This document shows positions 50,888 through 59,381 of a stretch of DNA of 64,000 nucleotides, piece by piece. Under the pieces are notes generated by a model. The model was not told where the DNA came from. It was given only the letters and a program-made list of their open reading frames with translations, and did not search any database. Both the position numbers and the translations under genes were made by a program. Positions within the stretch are counted from its first letter, which is position 1. The number at the start of each line of letters is the position of its first letter. The stretch is from JADJOY01 sp016713535 [NCBI: Deltaproteobacteria bacterium] (lineage in GTDB: Bacteria > JADJOY01): NCBI GenBank assembly GCA_016713535.1, contig JADJOY010000043.1, forward strand, positions 1-64,000, read 5' to 3'.

Positions 50888-52690
50888 CTAGCCGGCGCCG
50901 GCGGCCTCGAGCGCGAGCCGCGCGGCGGTGTCCCCGCTCACCAGGCGAACGTGCTCGGGCAGGTCCGGGATCATCGCCGACAGGGAGTTCGCGAGGTTCA
51001 GCCCGCCGTCGCTCGTCATGTAGACGTAGGCGACCGTGCCGCGCGGATACCCGGCCAGCTCCTTCGCCATGTCTTCGGGGCGCAGGTAGAAAGGCGCCAC
51101 GATCCCGCTGCCGCTGCCATCGACACCCCGCCACTCCCGCGGCCGGAACAGCGCGACCGCGCCGCCGTCGGCGCCCGCGAGCACCTTCACCGTCTGGTTC
51201 GCCTTCCATCCGGTGAAGGTCGGGAACATGTACGGCACGTTGACCGGGAAGATGCCGCGGATCACCCCGTTTCGCGCGTACTTCGGTAGGAACGAGCCCT
51301 CGGCCGTCTGCCACGAGGTGAACCACTCCCAGTGGACGGTGCTCGCGGTGCCGAGGATGGTGGCCGCCGCCTCGGTCGCCTCGATGAACTCGTCCTGGAC
51401 GCCGTCGTTCAGCGACGACGGGTACGAGTAGAGGTACCCGCTCGGCGGCAGCATGAAGTAGTCGTGGCCGGTCTCGCGGGTGCGCGCGAAGTACCACTCG
51501 AGGACGTCCGGGGCGAGCCGCGCGAGGTGGGGCGAGATCGACCACGTGATCGGCGCGCACAGCCGCCGATCGCGCTCGCACTCGACGAGTCGGTCGCGGA
51601 GCCACTGGCTCCGCGCGTCCAGGATGTACTGGACGTTGTCGCCGTCGCCGACCACGAACGCGACGTAGGTGTGGGTCGGATCGTAGGCGATCTCCTCGGG
51701 CGGATTGCGCTCGAGCGCACCAGGATCCGTGATCGGCCGCCGCCGCGACGAGAAGAACGAGAGGTTGTTCACGTTGGTCGGGATCGCGCCCATGTTGCGC
51801 GACGCCACACACGACGTCTGCGCCTCGAACAGGTAGCCGCCGAAGACCAGCCACGAGTCCGCGTACCCGTAGACCCCGATCGGCTTCGGCCACGGGTTGC
51901 TGCTGGCGATCTGCTCGAGGAGCGCGTGCTCGTCGGTCGGCGCGATGCAGCCGTTGACGAGGAACACCACGAAGAGCTTCTGCGAGAACACGAAGTCGAC
52001 GAGCGCAGCGTTGATGTCGCGCGTGACCGGCGGCGCCCACACCTCGGGAGCCGACGAGTCGTAGCCCGGGTTGAGCATCGCGAGGCCCGTGGTGTCGTCC
52101 ACGTAGCGCTCGTAGACGTACCGGGTGGCCTCGTAGGGCGTGCTCCGATCCCGGAACTCCACCCGCGCGTCGAACGCCACGTCCTGGCACGCCACGTCCA
52201 TGGACTCGTCGAGCGGCACCGCCTCGAGCGCCGCGCCCACCGTCAGGACGTTCGGAACCAGCGTCTGCTGGTCGGCGTACGAGTAGCGGACGCAGCGCGG
52301 GAAGTCCGCCAGGCACGCGTCGAGGAACGGACCGACGTCGACGGTCTCGTCAGGGACCAGGCCGAGGTCGTCGAGCCAGCGCGAGTCCTTCTCGCTCATG
52401 CGGGTGTAGACCGAGCCGCCGTGGCTCCGGTTGTAGAGGCCGGCGCAGGCTTGCACCGCGAGCTGCACGGGCGGCGCGGTGGCGGGATCGACGGTCACGA
52501 CCCGGAACGCACGCGCCGTGCCGGCTCCGTCGCCGCTCGAGCTGCAACCGAGCGGAGGGCTCGCGAGCACCACCACGACCAGCGCGGCGACGCCCCTCGC
52601 GCGTGGTCCTCGCCGCCACCCCGCCAGGCACGTCGCCGAGGCCGTCGCACGTTGCTCTTCCAGCTCCGGAGCTCGCTCGGGTGACTGCAT
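50888..52690 (-). CDS. GxGYxYP-family lipoprotein (putative glycoside hydrolase)
   Basis: A 600-residue exported lipoprotein. ATG at 52690 has GGGAGG upstream; a long, Glu-rich and basic n-region precedes the hydrophobic core and lipobox PPLGC (Cys near residue 50). The C-terminal half shows the family hallmarks: FVVGDGDNVQY near 358, ITWSISPHLARLAPDVLEWY near 388, and PPSGYLYSYPSS near 423, the motif that names the GxGYxYP putative glycoside hydrolase family (here SGYLYSYP). The N-terminal part has several Cys pairs that could form disulfides. No activity is known for the family. It stands alone on its strand. Confidence 0.83.
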   Translation of the reverse strand: MQSPERAPELEEQRATASATCLAGWRRGPRARGVAALVVVVLASPPLGCSSSGDGAGTARAFRVVTVDPATAPPVQLAVQACAGLYNRSHGGSVYTRMSEKDSRWLDDLGLVPDETVDVGPFLDACLADFPRCVRYSYADQQTLVPNVLTVGAALEAVPLDESMDVACQDVAFDARVEFRDRSTPYEATRYVYERYVDDTTGLAMLNPGYDSSAPEVWAPPVTRDINAALVDFVFSQKLFVVFLVNGCIAPTDEHALLEQIASSNPWPKPIGVYGYADSWLVFGGYLFEAQTSCVASRNMGAIPTNVNNLSFFSSRRRPITDPGALERNPPEEIAYDPTHTYVAFVVGDGDNVQYILDARSQWLRDRLVECERDRRLCAPITWSISPHLARLAPDVLEWYFARTRETGHDYFMLPPSGYLYSYPSSLNDGVQDEFIEATEAAATILGTASTVHWEWFTSWQTAEGSFLPKYARNGVIRGIFPVNVPYMFPTFTGWKANQTVKVLAGADGGAVALFRPREWRGVDGSGSGIVAPFYLRPEDMAKELAGYPRGTVAYVYMTSDGGLNLANSLSAMIPDLPEHVRLVSGDTAARLALEAAGAG

Positions 52691-52922
52691 GTCGGAACCT
52701 CCCTCGGAACGGCTTGGTCGAGGCGCCACCCGTCGCGGCGACGGCTCGGCATAGATCACGTCGCGCGATTCGCCAACGGCGATCGGACCGCGAGGTGCGC
52801 TTCCGTCGGGTTGATCGCCCCACCCCGTCGTGTCGTAGGGTGCGACGAGGCTCCTCCGAGGCGCCGCTCGAGTCGAGCCGGCGCACGACCCGGTGGCCAC
52901 CCGCGCACCGGGAGACCCGGCG

Positions 52923-54590
52923 ATGCTCACGACGAACGAAGTGCAGTCGATCCCCCTGCTCGCGGCACTTCCGGCGGCCGAAGCCGAGCGCGTGGCCGGT
53001 CTGGCCGCGGACATCCACCTCGTCGCCGGCGAGCTCGCGGTCCCCGAGGGCGGCGAGCGCGCGCTCTACGCGGTGCTCGAGGGCCGGATCGAGGTCGTGA
53101 AGCTCGTGGACGGCGTCGAGCGCACCCTCGGCTGGCGCATGCCCGGAGCGATCTTCGGCGAGGTGCCGCTCACGCTCGGCACGCCCTTTCCCGGCGGCTA
53201 CCGCGCAGCGGAGCCCTCCCGCGTGCTCCGCCTCGACGCCCAGCAGTACTACTCGGTCATCGCGAACGCACCCGACCTCGCCCTGAAGGTGAGCGCCCTC
53301 GCCCGCGAGCGCATCGGCGGGCTCCAGGGGATCGCCGCCGAGGCCCCCAGGCCACGAGTGACGATCGTCGGTGAGCGCTGGGACGCGGCGTGCGGAGCGA
53401 TGCGCCGCTTCCTCGAGCGCAACGAGATCACGTTCGAGTGGTTCACACCCGACGCCCCGGACCTCGCGAGCCGGTGGCCCGGCGGCCCGCCGCCAGCCGG
53501 GGGCTGCCCCCACCTACGGATGGCGGACGGGACGTCCCTGAGCCGGCCGAGCACGCGCGAGGTGGCCGTGCGGCTCGGCCTCGCGACGCGCCCGGCGCTC
53601 GCCGAGTACGACACCGCGATCATCGGCGGCGGCCCAGCGGGTCTCGCCGCCGCGGTCTACGGCGCATCGGAGGGCCTCCGCACCATCGTGATCGAACGCG
53701 AGGCACCCGGGGGACAGGCCGGCACGTCCTCGCGGATCGAGAACTACCTCGGCTTCCCGAGCGGCGTGTCGGGCGACGAGCTCGCCAGCCGCGCCCTTCG
53801 TCAGGCCCGCCGGCTGGGCGCCGAGATCCTCGTGACGCGATCGGTCGCGGGCTTCGAGCCCGAGTCTCACGAGCTCGTCCTCGACGGTGGCGACGTGATC
53901 CGCGCGCACACGGTCATCCTCGCCACCGGTGTGTCCTGGCGGCGCGTCGCCATCGACGGGATCGATCGGCTGCTCGGCAAGGGCATCTCGTACGGGGCGG
54001 CGCGCAGCGAAGCGCCCGCGACCCACGGCCGCGACGTCTACTTGATCGGCGGCGGCAACTCGGCCGGACAAGCGGCGATCTACTTCGCGAACCACGCGCG
54101 CCACGTCACGCTGGTGGTGCGGGGCGACCGCCTCGAGAAGTCGATGTCCCACTACCTGACCGAGCAGCTCCGCACCAAGCCCAACGTCTCCATCCTGCTC
54201 GGCGCCGAGGTCGGGGCGGTCCACGGCGAGGCCCACCTCACCGCGCTCGACGTGGTGGATCGCGCGACGAGCGCGGTGCGCCATCACACGTGCGAGGCCC
54301 TGTTCGTGTTCATCGGCGCGGAGACCGAGACCACCTGGCTGCCGCCGAGCATCGCGCGCGACGAGCGTGGCTACGTGTTGACCGGGCACGACCTCGTGAA
54401 GGCCGGCCGCTGGTCGCACCACCGCGACCCGTACCTCCTCGAGTCGAGCGTTCCCGGCGTGTTCGCGTGCGGCGACGTGCGCCTGAGCCCGGTGAAGCGC
54501 GTCGCGTCCGCGGTCGGAGAGGGCAGCATGGCGATCGCCTTCGTCCACCAGTTCCTGCAGCTCGAGGCCGGCCCCCGCCCGGCGCGCTGA
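52923..54590 (+). CDS. Cyclic-nucleotide-binding-domain thioredoxin-reductase-like flavoprotein without CxxC
   Basis: A 555-residue three-part protein. Residues 1-130 form a CRP-like cNMP-binding domain (FGEVPLTLGTPFPGGYRA). About 145-200 is a short thioredoxin-like segment, and 230-550 an FAD/NAD(P)H disulfide-oxidoreductase fold with IIGGGPAGLAAAVYGAS, GGQAGTSSRIENY, YLIGGGNSAG and the FAD-closing GVFACGDVR. The redox Cys pair usually found before the NADPH domain (CATC) is missing: the equivalent reads ISYGAARSEA. ATG at 52923 follows GGGAGA. It cannot be a classic TrxR and may act by other chemistry or as an NADPH oxidase. A 1-Cys peroxiredoxin gene follows. Confidence 0.87.
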   Translation: MLTTNEVQSIPLLAALPAAEAERVAGLAADIHLVAGELAVPEGGERALYAVLEGRIEVVKLVDGVERTLGWRMPGAIFGEVPLTLGTPFPGGYRAAEPSRVLRLDAQQYYSVIANAPDLALKVSALARERIGGLQGIAAEAPRPRVTIVGERWDAACGAMRRFLERNEITFEWFTPDAPDLASRWPGGPPPAGGCPHLRMADGTSLSRPSTREVAVRLGLATRPALAEYDTAIIGGGPAGLAAAVYGASEGLRTIVIEREAPGGQAGTSSRIENYLGFPSGVSGDELASRALRQARRLGAEILVTRSVAGFEPESHELVLDGGDVIRAHTVILATGVSWRRVAIDGIDRLLGKGISYGAARSEAPATHGRDVYLIGGGNSAGQAAIYFANHARHVTLVVRGDRLEKSMSHYLTEQLRTKPNVSILLGAEVGAVHGEAHLTALDVVDRATSAVRHHTCEALFVFIGAETETTWLPPSIARDERGYVLTGHDLVKAGRWSHHRDPYLLESSVPGVFACGDVRLSPVKRVASAVGEGSMAIAFVHQFLQLEAGPRPAR

Positions 54591-54627
54591 CCACCCGAGT
54601 GGACGCGGCACGGCGCTGTCCGCCGGA

Positions 54628-54656
54628 TCGACAGTCACCCCCTCGCTGGGTACGAT
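54628..54656 (+). promoter_or_regulatory. Sigma-70-like promoter of peroxiredoxin gene
   Basis: TCGACA (54628-54633), a 17-bp spacer and TACGAT (54651-54656) give a fair match to sigma-70 boxes. The expected start lies about 74 bp before the ATG. Transcription of the peroxiredoxin can therefore be independent of the flavoprotein gene. Confidence 0.55.
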
Positions 54657-54736
54657 CGAGCGTTCGGAACCCACCGTGAAGGCCCCCGCGCCGGGCCGTT
54701 CGTCCAGCCACGCAACCGAAGGAAGGAACGAGAACC

Positions 54737-55396
54737 ATGTCGCTTCGGATCAACGACACCGCACCGAACTTCACCGCCAAGACCACCCAGGGCACCATCG
54801 ACTTCCACCACTGGATCGGTGACGGCTGGGCGGTGCTCTTCTCTCATCCCAAGGACTTCACGCCCGTCTGCACGACCGAGCTCGGCTACATGGCGAAGAT
54901 CGAGCCCGAGTTCACCCGGCGCAACGCCAAGCTCATCGGGCTCTCGGTCGATCCGGTCGGCAACCACGAGAAGTGGGCCAAGGACATCGAGGAGACCCAG
55001 GGCTCCACGGTCAAGTATCCGATGATCGGCGACGAGGACCTCGCGGTCGCGAAGCTCTACAACATGCTCCCGGCCGAGGAGCCGGGCACCTCCGAGGGGC
55101 GCACCGCCGCCACCAACGCCACGGTACGCACCGTGTTCGTCATCGGGCCCGACAAGAAGATCAAGATGATGCTCACCTACCCGATGACCACCGGGCGCAA
55201 CTTCGACGAGATCCTGCGCGTGCTCGACTCGATCCAGCTCACCGCGAAGCACAAGGTCGCGACCCCGGTGAACTGGAAGAACGGCGAGGACGTCATCATC
55301 GTCCCGGCGGTCTCCGACGAGGACGCGAAGAAGGTGTACCCGGAGGGCTGGAAGACGCTGAAGCCCTACCTGCGGATCGTCAAGCAGCCGAGCTGA
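54737..55396 (+). CDS. 1-Cys peroxiredoxin (Prx6-type)
   Basis: A 219-residue thiol peroxidase that reduces H2O2 and organic peroxides in the cytoplasm. The peroxidatic Cys is in FTPVCTTELG (near residue 45), with the surrounding Thr and the later Arg (ATVRTVFVIG near 130). The C-terminal arm KVATPVNWKNGEDVIIVP is the Prx6 branch marker, and there is no conserved resolving Cys. GGAAGGAA precedes ATG 54737. It follows the cNMP-domain flavoprotein gene by 146 bp and has its own promoter, so they are related but separately controllable. A perfect 32-bp palindrome ends the gene. Confidence 0.95.
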   Translation: MSLRINDTAPNFTAKTTQGTIDFHHWIGDGWAVLFSHPKDFTPVCTTELGYMAKIEPEFTRRNAKLIGLSVDPVGNHEKWAKDIEETQGSTVKYPMIGDEDLAVAKLYNMLPAEEPGTSEGRTAATNATVRTVFVIGPDKKIKMMLTYPMTTGRNFDEILRVLDSIQLTAKHKVATPVNWKNGEDVIIVPAVSDEDAKKVYPEGWKTLKPYLRIVKQPS

Positions 55397-55430
55397 AGCC
55401 GCTCGCCCGAGCCGCGGCCTCGACACGGCA

Positions 55431-55462
55431 GATCGCCCCGACCGAGCTCGGTCGGGGCGATC
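55431..55462. terminator. Perfect 32-base palindrome between convergent genes
   Basis: A 32-base sequence that is its own reverse complement, centred on GAGCTC, lies 34 bp after the peroxiredoxin stop and before the GreA-like stop. It would form a 14 to 15-bp stem in RNA from either strand. No T tract follows, so it acts either as a bidirectional structural terminator or as a protein-binding site. Confidence 0.55.
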
Positions 55463-55521
55463 GTGCTCCCGGGCGTCGGGCCTCGCGATCGGATCCGCGG
55501 GCGCGCACCACGCCGTGCCGC

Positions 55522-56085
55522 TCAGGCCACCCAGGTGATCGTGAGCTCGCGCCGTCCGCCGGGTAGATCGACCTCCACCGAGTCGCCGGCCTCGGCGCCG
55601 ACCAGCGCGCGGCCGAGCGGCGACCCGGGCGTCACCGGGCGGATCGAGACCCCGTCCACGTCGAGCGCCTCCCCGCCTCCGCCCGCCACGACGAACACCA
55701 CCGAGATCGAGCCGTCCTGGTCCTCGAGCCCCGCCAGCGCCGAGAGGGCGATCGGATCGTCGGCGCCGAAGGGCCGGAGCGCGAGCACCGCGAGCCGCTG
55801 CGCCTCGGCGCGCAGCCCGACCCTGAGCGCCAGCCCGCGCGCGAGGTAGCTCGCCTCGGTGGAGCGCATGTCCTTCGGGTCCTCGGCACGCGTCTCCTCG
55901 TGGATCGCGCCGGCGTGCGCCGCACGCTGGGAGGTCTCGACGTCGGCGAGCGTGAGCGCGACACGTGCTCGCAGCGCCGCCAGCACCCGCTCCTTGTCGA
56001 TGGAGCGTGCCGAGCCGGGCGGGCGAGCCGGCCCCGGTCCCGCGGCGGCGGACGGCTTCGACGGGCGGCGAGTGCGAGTGGCCAT
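55522..56085 (-). CDS. GreA/GreB-type transcription elongation factor (lineage-specific form)
   Basis: A 187-residue protein. The C-terminal FKBP-like domain is clear: TPGSPLGRALVGAEAGDSVEV and the final strand ELTITWV. The N-terminal coiled coil is altered, with RVLAALRARVALTLADVETSQRAAHAGAIHEETR and an acidic tip (EDPKDMR) that could still enter the RNA polymerase channel. A basic 30-residue tail precedes it. ATG at 56085 is chosen, since the frame extends much further upstream only as non-coding sequence. Such forms are typical of Myxococcota and relatives. It should rescue backtracked RNA polymerase. Confidence 0.85.
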   Translation of the reverse strand: MATRTRRPSKPSAAAGPGPARPPGSARSIDKERVLAALRARVALTLADVETSQRAAHAGAIHEETRAEDPKDMRSTEASYLARGLALRVGLRAEAQRLAVLALRPFGADDPIALSALAGLEDQDGSISVVFVVAGGGGEALDVDGVSIRPVTPGSPLGRALVGAEAGDSVEVDLPGGRRELTITWVA

Positions 56086-56196
56086 GGGTGCGGGTCCCGG
56101 TCGACGGTCGGTGCCAGGCGCGGCGCACCGCCGAGGCTCGGTGGAAGCGTGGCATATAACATCGCACCACCAAGCGCCCGAGGAGGCCCTCGCTCG

Positions 56197-57144
56197 ATGA
56201 CACGCCGCCGAAGAGTCACGCTGCTGGCAGCCGCGTGCGCCGCGCTGCTCGCCGCCGTGGCCGTGGTCACGTACCCGGCGATCGGCGGCGCCGCGTACCG
56301 CCTCGACATGGCGCTCGAGAGCGCTGCCTATGGCCTCTCGAAGACCACCGTCGATGGCGGCGACCGCCGGCTGTCGAGCTACGTGGGCGGCCCCGCCGGC
56401 GCACCGCAGGCGGTGGTGATGATCCACGGCTACAGCGCCGACAAGACGGTGTGGCTCCGCTTCGCGCGGCACTTCACCGAGCGCTACCAGGTCTTGATCG
56501 TCGACCTGCCGGGGCACGGCGAGACGCCGTTCGACCCGGCCCTGCGCTACGACACCGCGAGCCAGGGCGAGCGGGTGCTGCGCGCGATGGACTCCCTCGG
56601 GATCCACCGCGCCCACGTGGTCGGCAACTCGATGGGCGGCTTCGTCACGGCGCGTCTGGCGCTCGATCACCCGGACCGGGTCGCGAGCGCGACGCTGGTC
56701 AACGCCGCCGGCGTCACGGCGCCCGAGCCGAGCGACATGGACCGCATGCTGGCGAGCGGGCGGAACCCGTTCCAGATCCACTCGCGAGGCGAGTTCGCCG
56801 ACTTCTACCGGATGACGATGGCGAAGCCGCCCTGGGTGCCGAGGATGGCGCTCGACTTCATGGCCGACCGCTACATGGCCGAGCGTGAGCAACTGGCACG
56901 GATCTTCGCCGACTTCCACGGCGTCGACCTCCTCGACGCTCGCCTCGACGAGCTCCACTTGCCGGTGCTGGTCGTGTGGGGCGCTCAGGACCGGCTGCTG
57001 CACGTCAGCACGGCCGAGCGATGGGTGGCTGGGATCGCGAACGCCCGCAAGGTGATCTACCCCGAGCTCGGCCACATGCCGATGGTGGAGGACCCGGCCC
57101 GCACCGCCCGCGACGTGATCGCGTTCGTCGAGTCCGTTGCCTGA
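56197..57144 (+). CDS. Alpha/beta hydrolase, exported or membrane-anchored
   Basis: A 315-residue protein. A hydrophobic N-terminal segment (VTLLAAACAALLAAVAVVTYP, residues 7-27) is a signal peptide or anchor, so the enzyme faces the periplasm. The catalytic set is GNSMGG near residue 148, VVWGAQDRLLHV near 263 and ELGHMPMVEDP near 289, and the oxyanion motif is MIHGYSADK. It resembles the MhpC/lipase-like group, e.g. Pseudomonas EstA-type lipases. AGGAGG precedes ATG 56197 at about 11 bp. It lies divergently from the GreA-like gene and upstream of pssA, perhaps taking part in lipid turnover. Confidence 0.87.
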   Translation: MTRRRRVTLLAAACAALLAAVAVVTYPAIGGAAYRLDMALESAAYGLSKTTVDGGDRRLSSYVGGPAGAPQAVVMIHGYSADKTVWLRFARHFTERYQVLIVDLPGHGETPFDPALRYDTASQGERVLRAMDSLGIHRAHVVGNSMGGFVTARLALDHPDRVASATLVNAAGVTAPEPSDMDRMLASGRNPFQIHSRGEFADFYRMTMAKPPWVPRMALDFMADRYMAEREQLARIFADFHGVDLLDARLDELHLPVLVVWGAQDRLLHVSTAERWVAGIANARKVIYPELGHMPMVEDPARTARDVIAFVESVA

Positions 57145-57204
57145 ACGTTCGCGGCGTTGCCGGTTCACCTCGCGTTCACGAGCGCACGGTAAGCTCGCGT
57201 CATC

Positions 57205-57837
57205 ATGGCGAGACCGAACGGACGGCCGAAGCACTTCACGATGATCCGCGAGTTCCACCTCGCGGACTTCCTGACCCTCGCGAACGGCGCGTGCGGCACC
57301 GGCTCGGTGCTCGCGTCGATGACGTACGCCGCCTCGTCCGCGCGCGGGAGCTTCTACCTCGCCGCGGCGCTCACGCCGATCGCGCTGGTGTTCGACTTCC
57401 TCGACGGGCGTGTGGCGCGCATGCGTCACGAGCACTCGCCGCTCGGGCGCGAGCTCGACTCGCTCGCCGACGTGATCTCGTTCGGGATGGCACCGGCAGC
57501 GCTCGCGTTCGCCGCCGGGATGCGCGGCGGCTGGGACGTCGCCGTGCTGCTCTACTTCGTCGCCTGCGGCGTGAGCCGGCTCGCGCGGTTCAACGTGACC
57601 GCGGAGTCGCTCGCGGAGCCAGGCGGCAAGGTCCGCTACTTCGAGGGCACGCCGATCCCCACCAGCGTCGCGCTGGTCGCGGTGCTCGCCGCCGCGGCCT
57701 GGTGCGAACGGCTCGGATCGAATCTGTGGCTGGGAGTGACCTCGCTCGGGCCGTGCGAGCTCCACCCGCTGGTCGGGATGTTCGCGGTCTCGGGCAGCCT
57801 GATGATCAGCAAGACGCTCAAGATCCCGAAGATCTGA
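57205..57837 (+). CDS. pssA: CDP-diacylglycerol-serine O-phosphatidyltransferase
   Basis: A 210-residue membrane enzyme making phosphatidylserine from CDP-diacylglycerol and serine. The CDP-alcohol phosphotransferase motif D-G-x2-A-R-x8-G-x3-D-x3-D is present as DGRVARMRHEHSPLGRELDS, then LAD (residues 69-91). Six to seven helices follow. The type is the PssA of Bacillus and many Proteobacteria, not the E. coli-like PLD form. The start at 57205 lacks a strong ribosome site; ATG at 57241 (MIREFHLADFLT) is a good alternative. No Psd decarboxylase gene is adjacent. The flanking hydrolase gene may be co-transcribed. Confidence 0.92.
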   Translation: MARPNGRPKHFTMIREFHLADFLTLANGACGTGSVLASMTYAASSARGSFYLAAALTPIALVFDFLDGRVARMRHEHSPLGRELDSLADVISFGMAPAALAFAAGMRGGWDVAVLLYFVACGVSRLARFNVTAESLAEPGGKVRYFEGTPIPTSVALVAVLAAAAWCERLGSNLWLGVTSLGPCELHPLVGMFAVSGSLMISKTLKIPKI

Positions 57838-57853
57838 GCGGGCGCGGCCGGGC

Positions 57854-58324
57854 TCAGCCCTCGGGCTGCTCTTCGACCTTGGCGAGGCGCGCGCCGGGGA
57901 AGAGCTCTGGCATCCGCGCGAGCTCGTCGGGATCGATGATCCAGCCGCGGCAGCTCGGCGTCCCGCACGCGCACGGCTCGGCCACCTCGGCGGCGAAGGC
58001 GTAGTCGTACGCGAGCTCGTCGCCAGCACGGATGTCGCGCAGCGCGACGACGTGCGCCCACGGCTCGCCGTTCTCGCGGAAGCCGCCGTCGATCCACACG
58101 TTGGGCTCGCACGAGTGGTTGATCCAGCGAGTCTGGTCGAGCATGTCGAAGTACCAGCGTCCCTCGAGCCACATCACGTAGCGGTCCTCGATGGCGTCGT
58201 CCTCGCTCATCAGCATGCCGTCGACGTCGGTGATGACCTCGCCCTCGGCGAAGTCCCGAGTGGCGACGACGCCGTAACCCTGGATGGGTGAACGAACGAC
58301 GCGAATACCGGCGATGGGGGGCAT
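57854..58324 (-). CDS. SET-domain protein (putative lysine methyltransferase)
   Basis: A 156-residue bacterial SET protein. RWINHSCEPN near residue 66, the NHSxxPN SAM and substrate motif, and GDELAYDYAF near 103, the ELxYDY motif, are both intact. CACGTPSCRGWI near 120 is a post-SET zinc-binding Cys cluster. It is short with no additional domains, so it methylates an unknown protein lysine. ATG at 58324 is chosen; the frame stays open upstream only as low-quality sequence. It converges with pssA and is divergent from a DsbA-like gene. Such genes are scattered in bacteria, sometimes by transfer. Confidence 0.87.
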   Translation of the reverse strand: MPPIAGIRVVRSPIQGYGVVATRDFAEGEVITDVDGMLMSEDDAIEDRYVMWLEGRWYFDMLDQTRWINHSCEPNVWIDGGFRENGEPWAHVVALRDIRAGDELAYDYAFAAEVAEPCACGTPSCRGWIIDPDELARMPELFPGARLAKVEEQPEG

Positions 58325-58639
58325 GTGGGAGGCTCGGCTCGAGTGAAGGGTGAACGACGCGAGAACGCCTCGCGTACGGATCGATGTTGTCTCTATCAAA
58401 CCGCGAGCGGCCGAACCAGTCCCTTTCTCGGCGGCCGGTGCCGCGTCGGGCGGCAGCTGCGTGGGCGGGTCGCGCGGCGAGCGGAGGCGAAATGGGCCAA
58501 ACGAAGCCCCATGACCAGCGCGCCCGGCCTCCCGGCTGGCCACGACCCGCTCGCCCGCCCCGCTGGCCACGCAGGAACTCGCCGCCGTCCGAGCTACGCT
58601 CGGCTGCGCGCGCCAGACCTCGTCACGGAGAGCCCAGTC
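58325..58639. other. Divergent intergenic region
   Basis: These 315 bases separate the divergent SET and DsbA-like genes. Open frames exist but show no family features. The tract TCTCTATCAAACC around 58391-58403 is the only AT-richer patch and might hold a promoter; I cannot place boxes with confidence. Confidence 0.35.
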
Positions 58640-59326
58640 ATGACCGCCTCGACCGTCGTCACCATCGACCACTTCTCGGACGTGCTCTGCGTGTGGGCGT
58701 ATTGCGCGCAGATCCGCGTCGACGAGCTGCGCGCCAACTTCGGCGACTCGGTGGCAGTTCGTTATCGCTTCATCCCGGTCTTCGGCAGCACCGCGCGCAA
58801 GATCGGCGACGGTTGGGCGAACCGCGGCGGCTTCGCCGAGTACGCAGCGCACGTGCGCTCGGTGGTGGCTCGCTTTCCCCACGTCTCCGTCCACGACGAC
58901 GTCTGGGAGCGGGTGCGCCCGGCCTCGGCCGCGGCTCCTCACCTGTTCCTCGAGGCGGTTCGGATCCTCGAGAGCTCGCCGACGTCCCCACGGGGCGGCG
59001 TGCTCGAGACCGCGGCGAAGGCCGTGCGAGCGGCCTTCTTCCGCGACGCTCGCGACGTCGCGCTGCGCGTCGTCCAGATGGAGATCGCCGAGGCGCTGGG
59101 CCTTCCTCGCGCCCCGATCGAGGCCGCGATGGACGACGGCCGCGCCCACGCCGCCGCCTGCGAGAATCTCGAGGCGCAGACCGCGCAGAAGATCGAGGGC
59201 AGCCCGACCCTGGTCTTCAACGAGGGACGCCAGAAGCTCTACGGCAACGTCGGCTACCGGTTCATCCAGGCCAATGTCGAGGAGCTGCTGCGGGTCCCCG
59301 ACGCGCCGAGCGCGAGCTGGTGCTGA
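58640..59326 (+). CDS. DsbA/FrnE-family thioredoxin-fold protein
   Basis: A 228-residue thioredoxin-fold protein without a signal peptide. FSDVLCVWAYCAQIR near residues 12-26 aligns with the active-site helix of FrnE/HCCA-isomerase proteins, but here the Cys spacing is C-x4-C instead of C-x2-C. The cis-Pro loop is EGSPTLVFNEG near 191, as expected. The helical insert between is typical of the DsbA/2-hydroxychromene carboxylate isomerase group. GGAGA precedes ATG 58640. It may be a glutathione-linked isomerase or a disulfide oxidoreductase. The DTW gene 55 bp downstream is probably co-transcribed. Confidence 0.85.
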   Translation: MTASTVVTIDHFSDVLCVWAYCAQIRVDELRANFGDSVAVRYRFIPVFGSTARKIGDGWANRGGFAEYAAHVRSVVARFPHVSVHDDVWERVRPASAAAPHLFLEAVRILESSPTSPRGGVLETAAKAVRAAFFRDARDVALRVVQMEIAEALGLPRAPIEAAMDDGRAHAAACENLEAQTAQKIEGSPTLVFNEGRQKLYGNVGYRFIQANVEELLRVPDAPSASWC

Positions 59327-59381
59327 GTCCCGCCGTCGACGAGGCCGGCGACCTCGACGCGAACCCGCACGCGATCCGATC

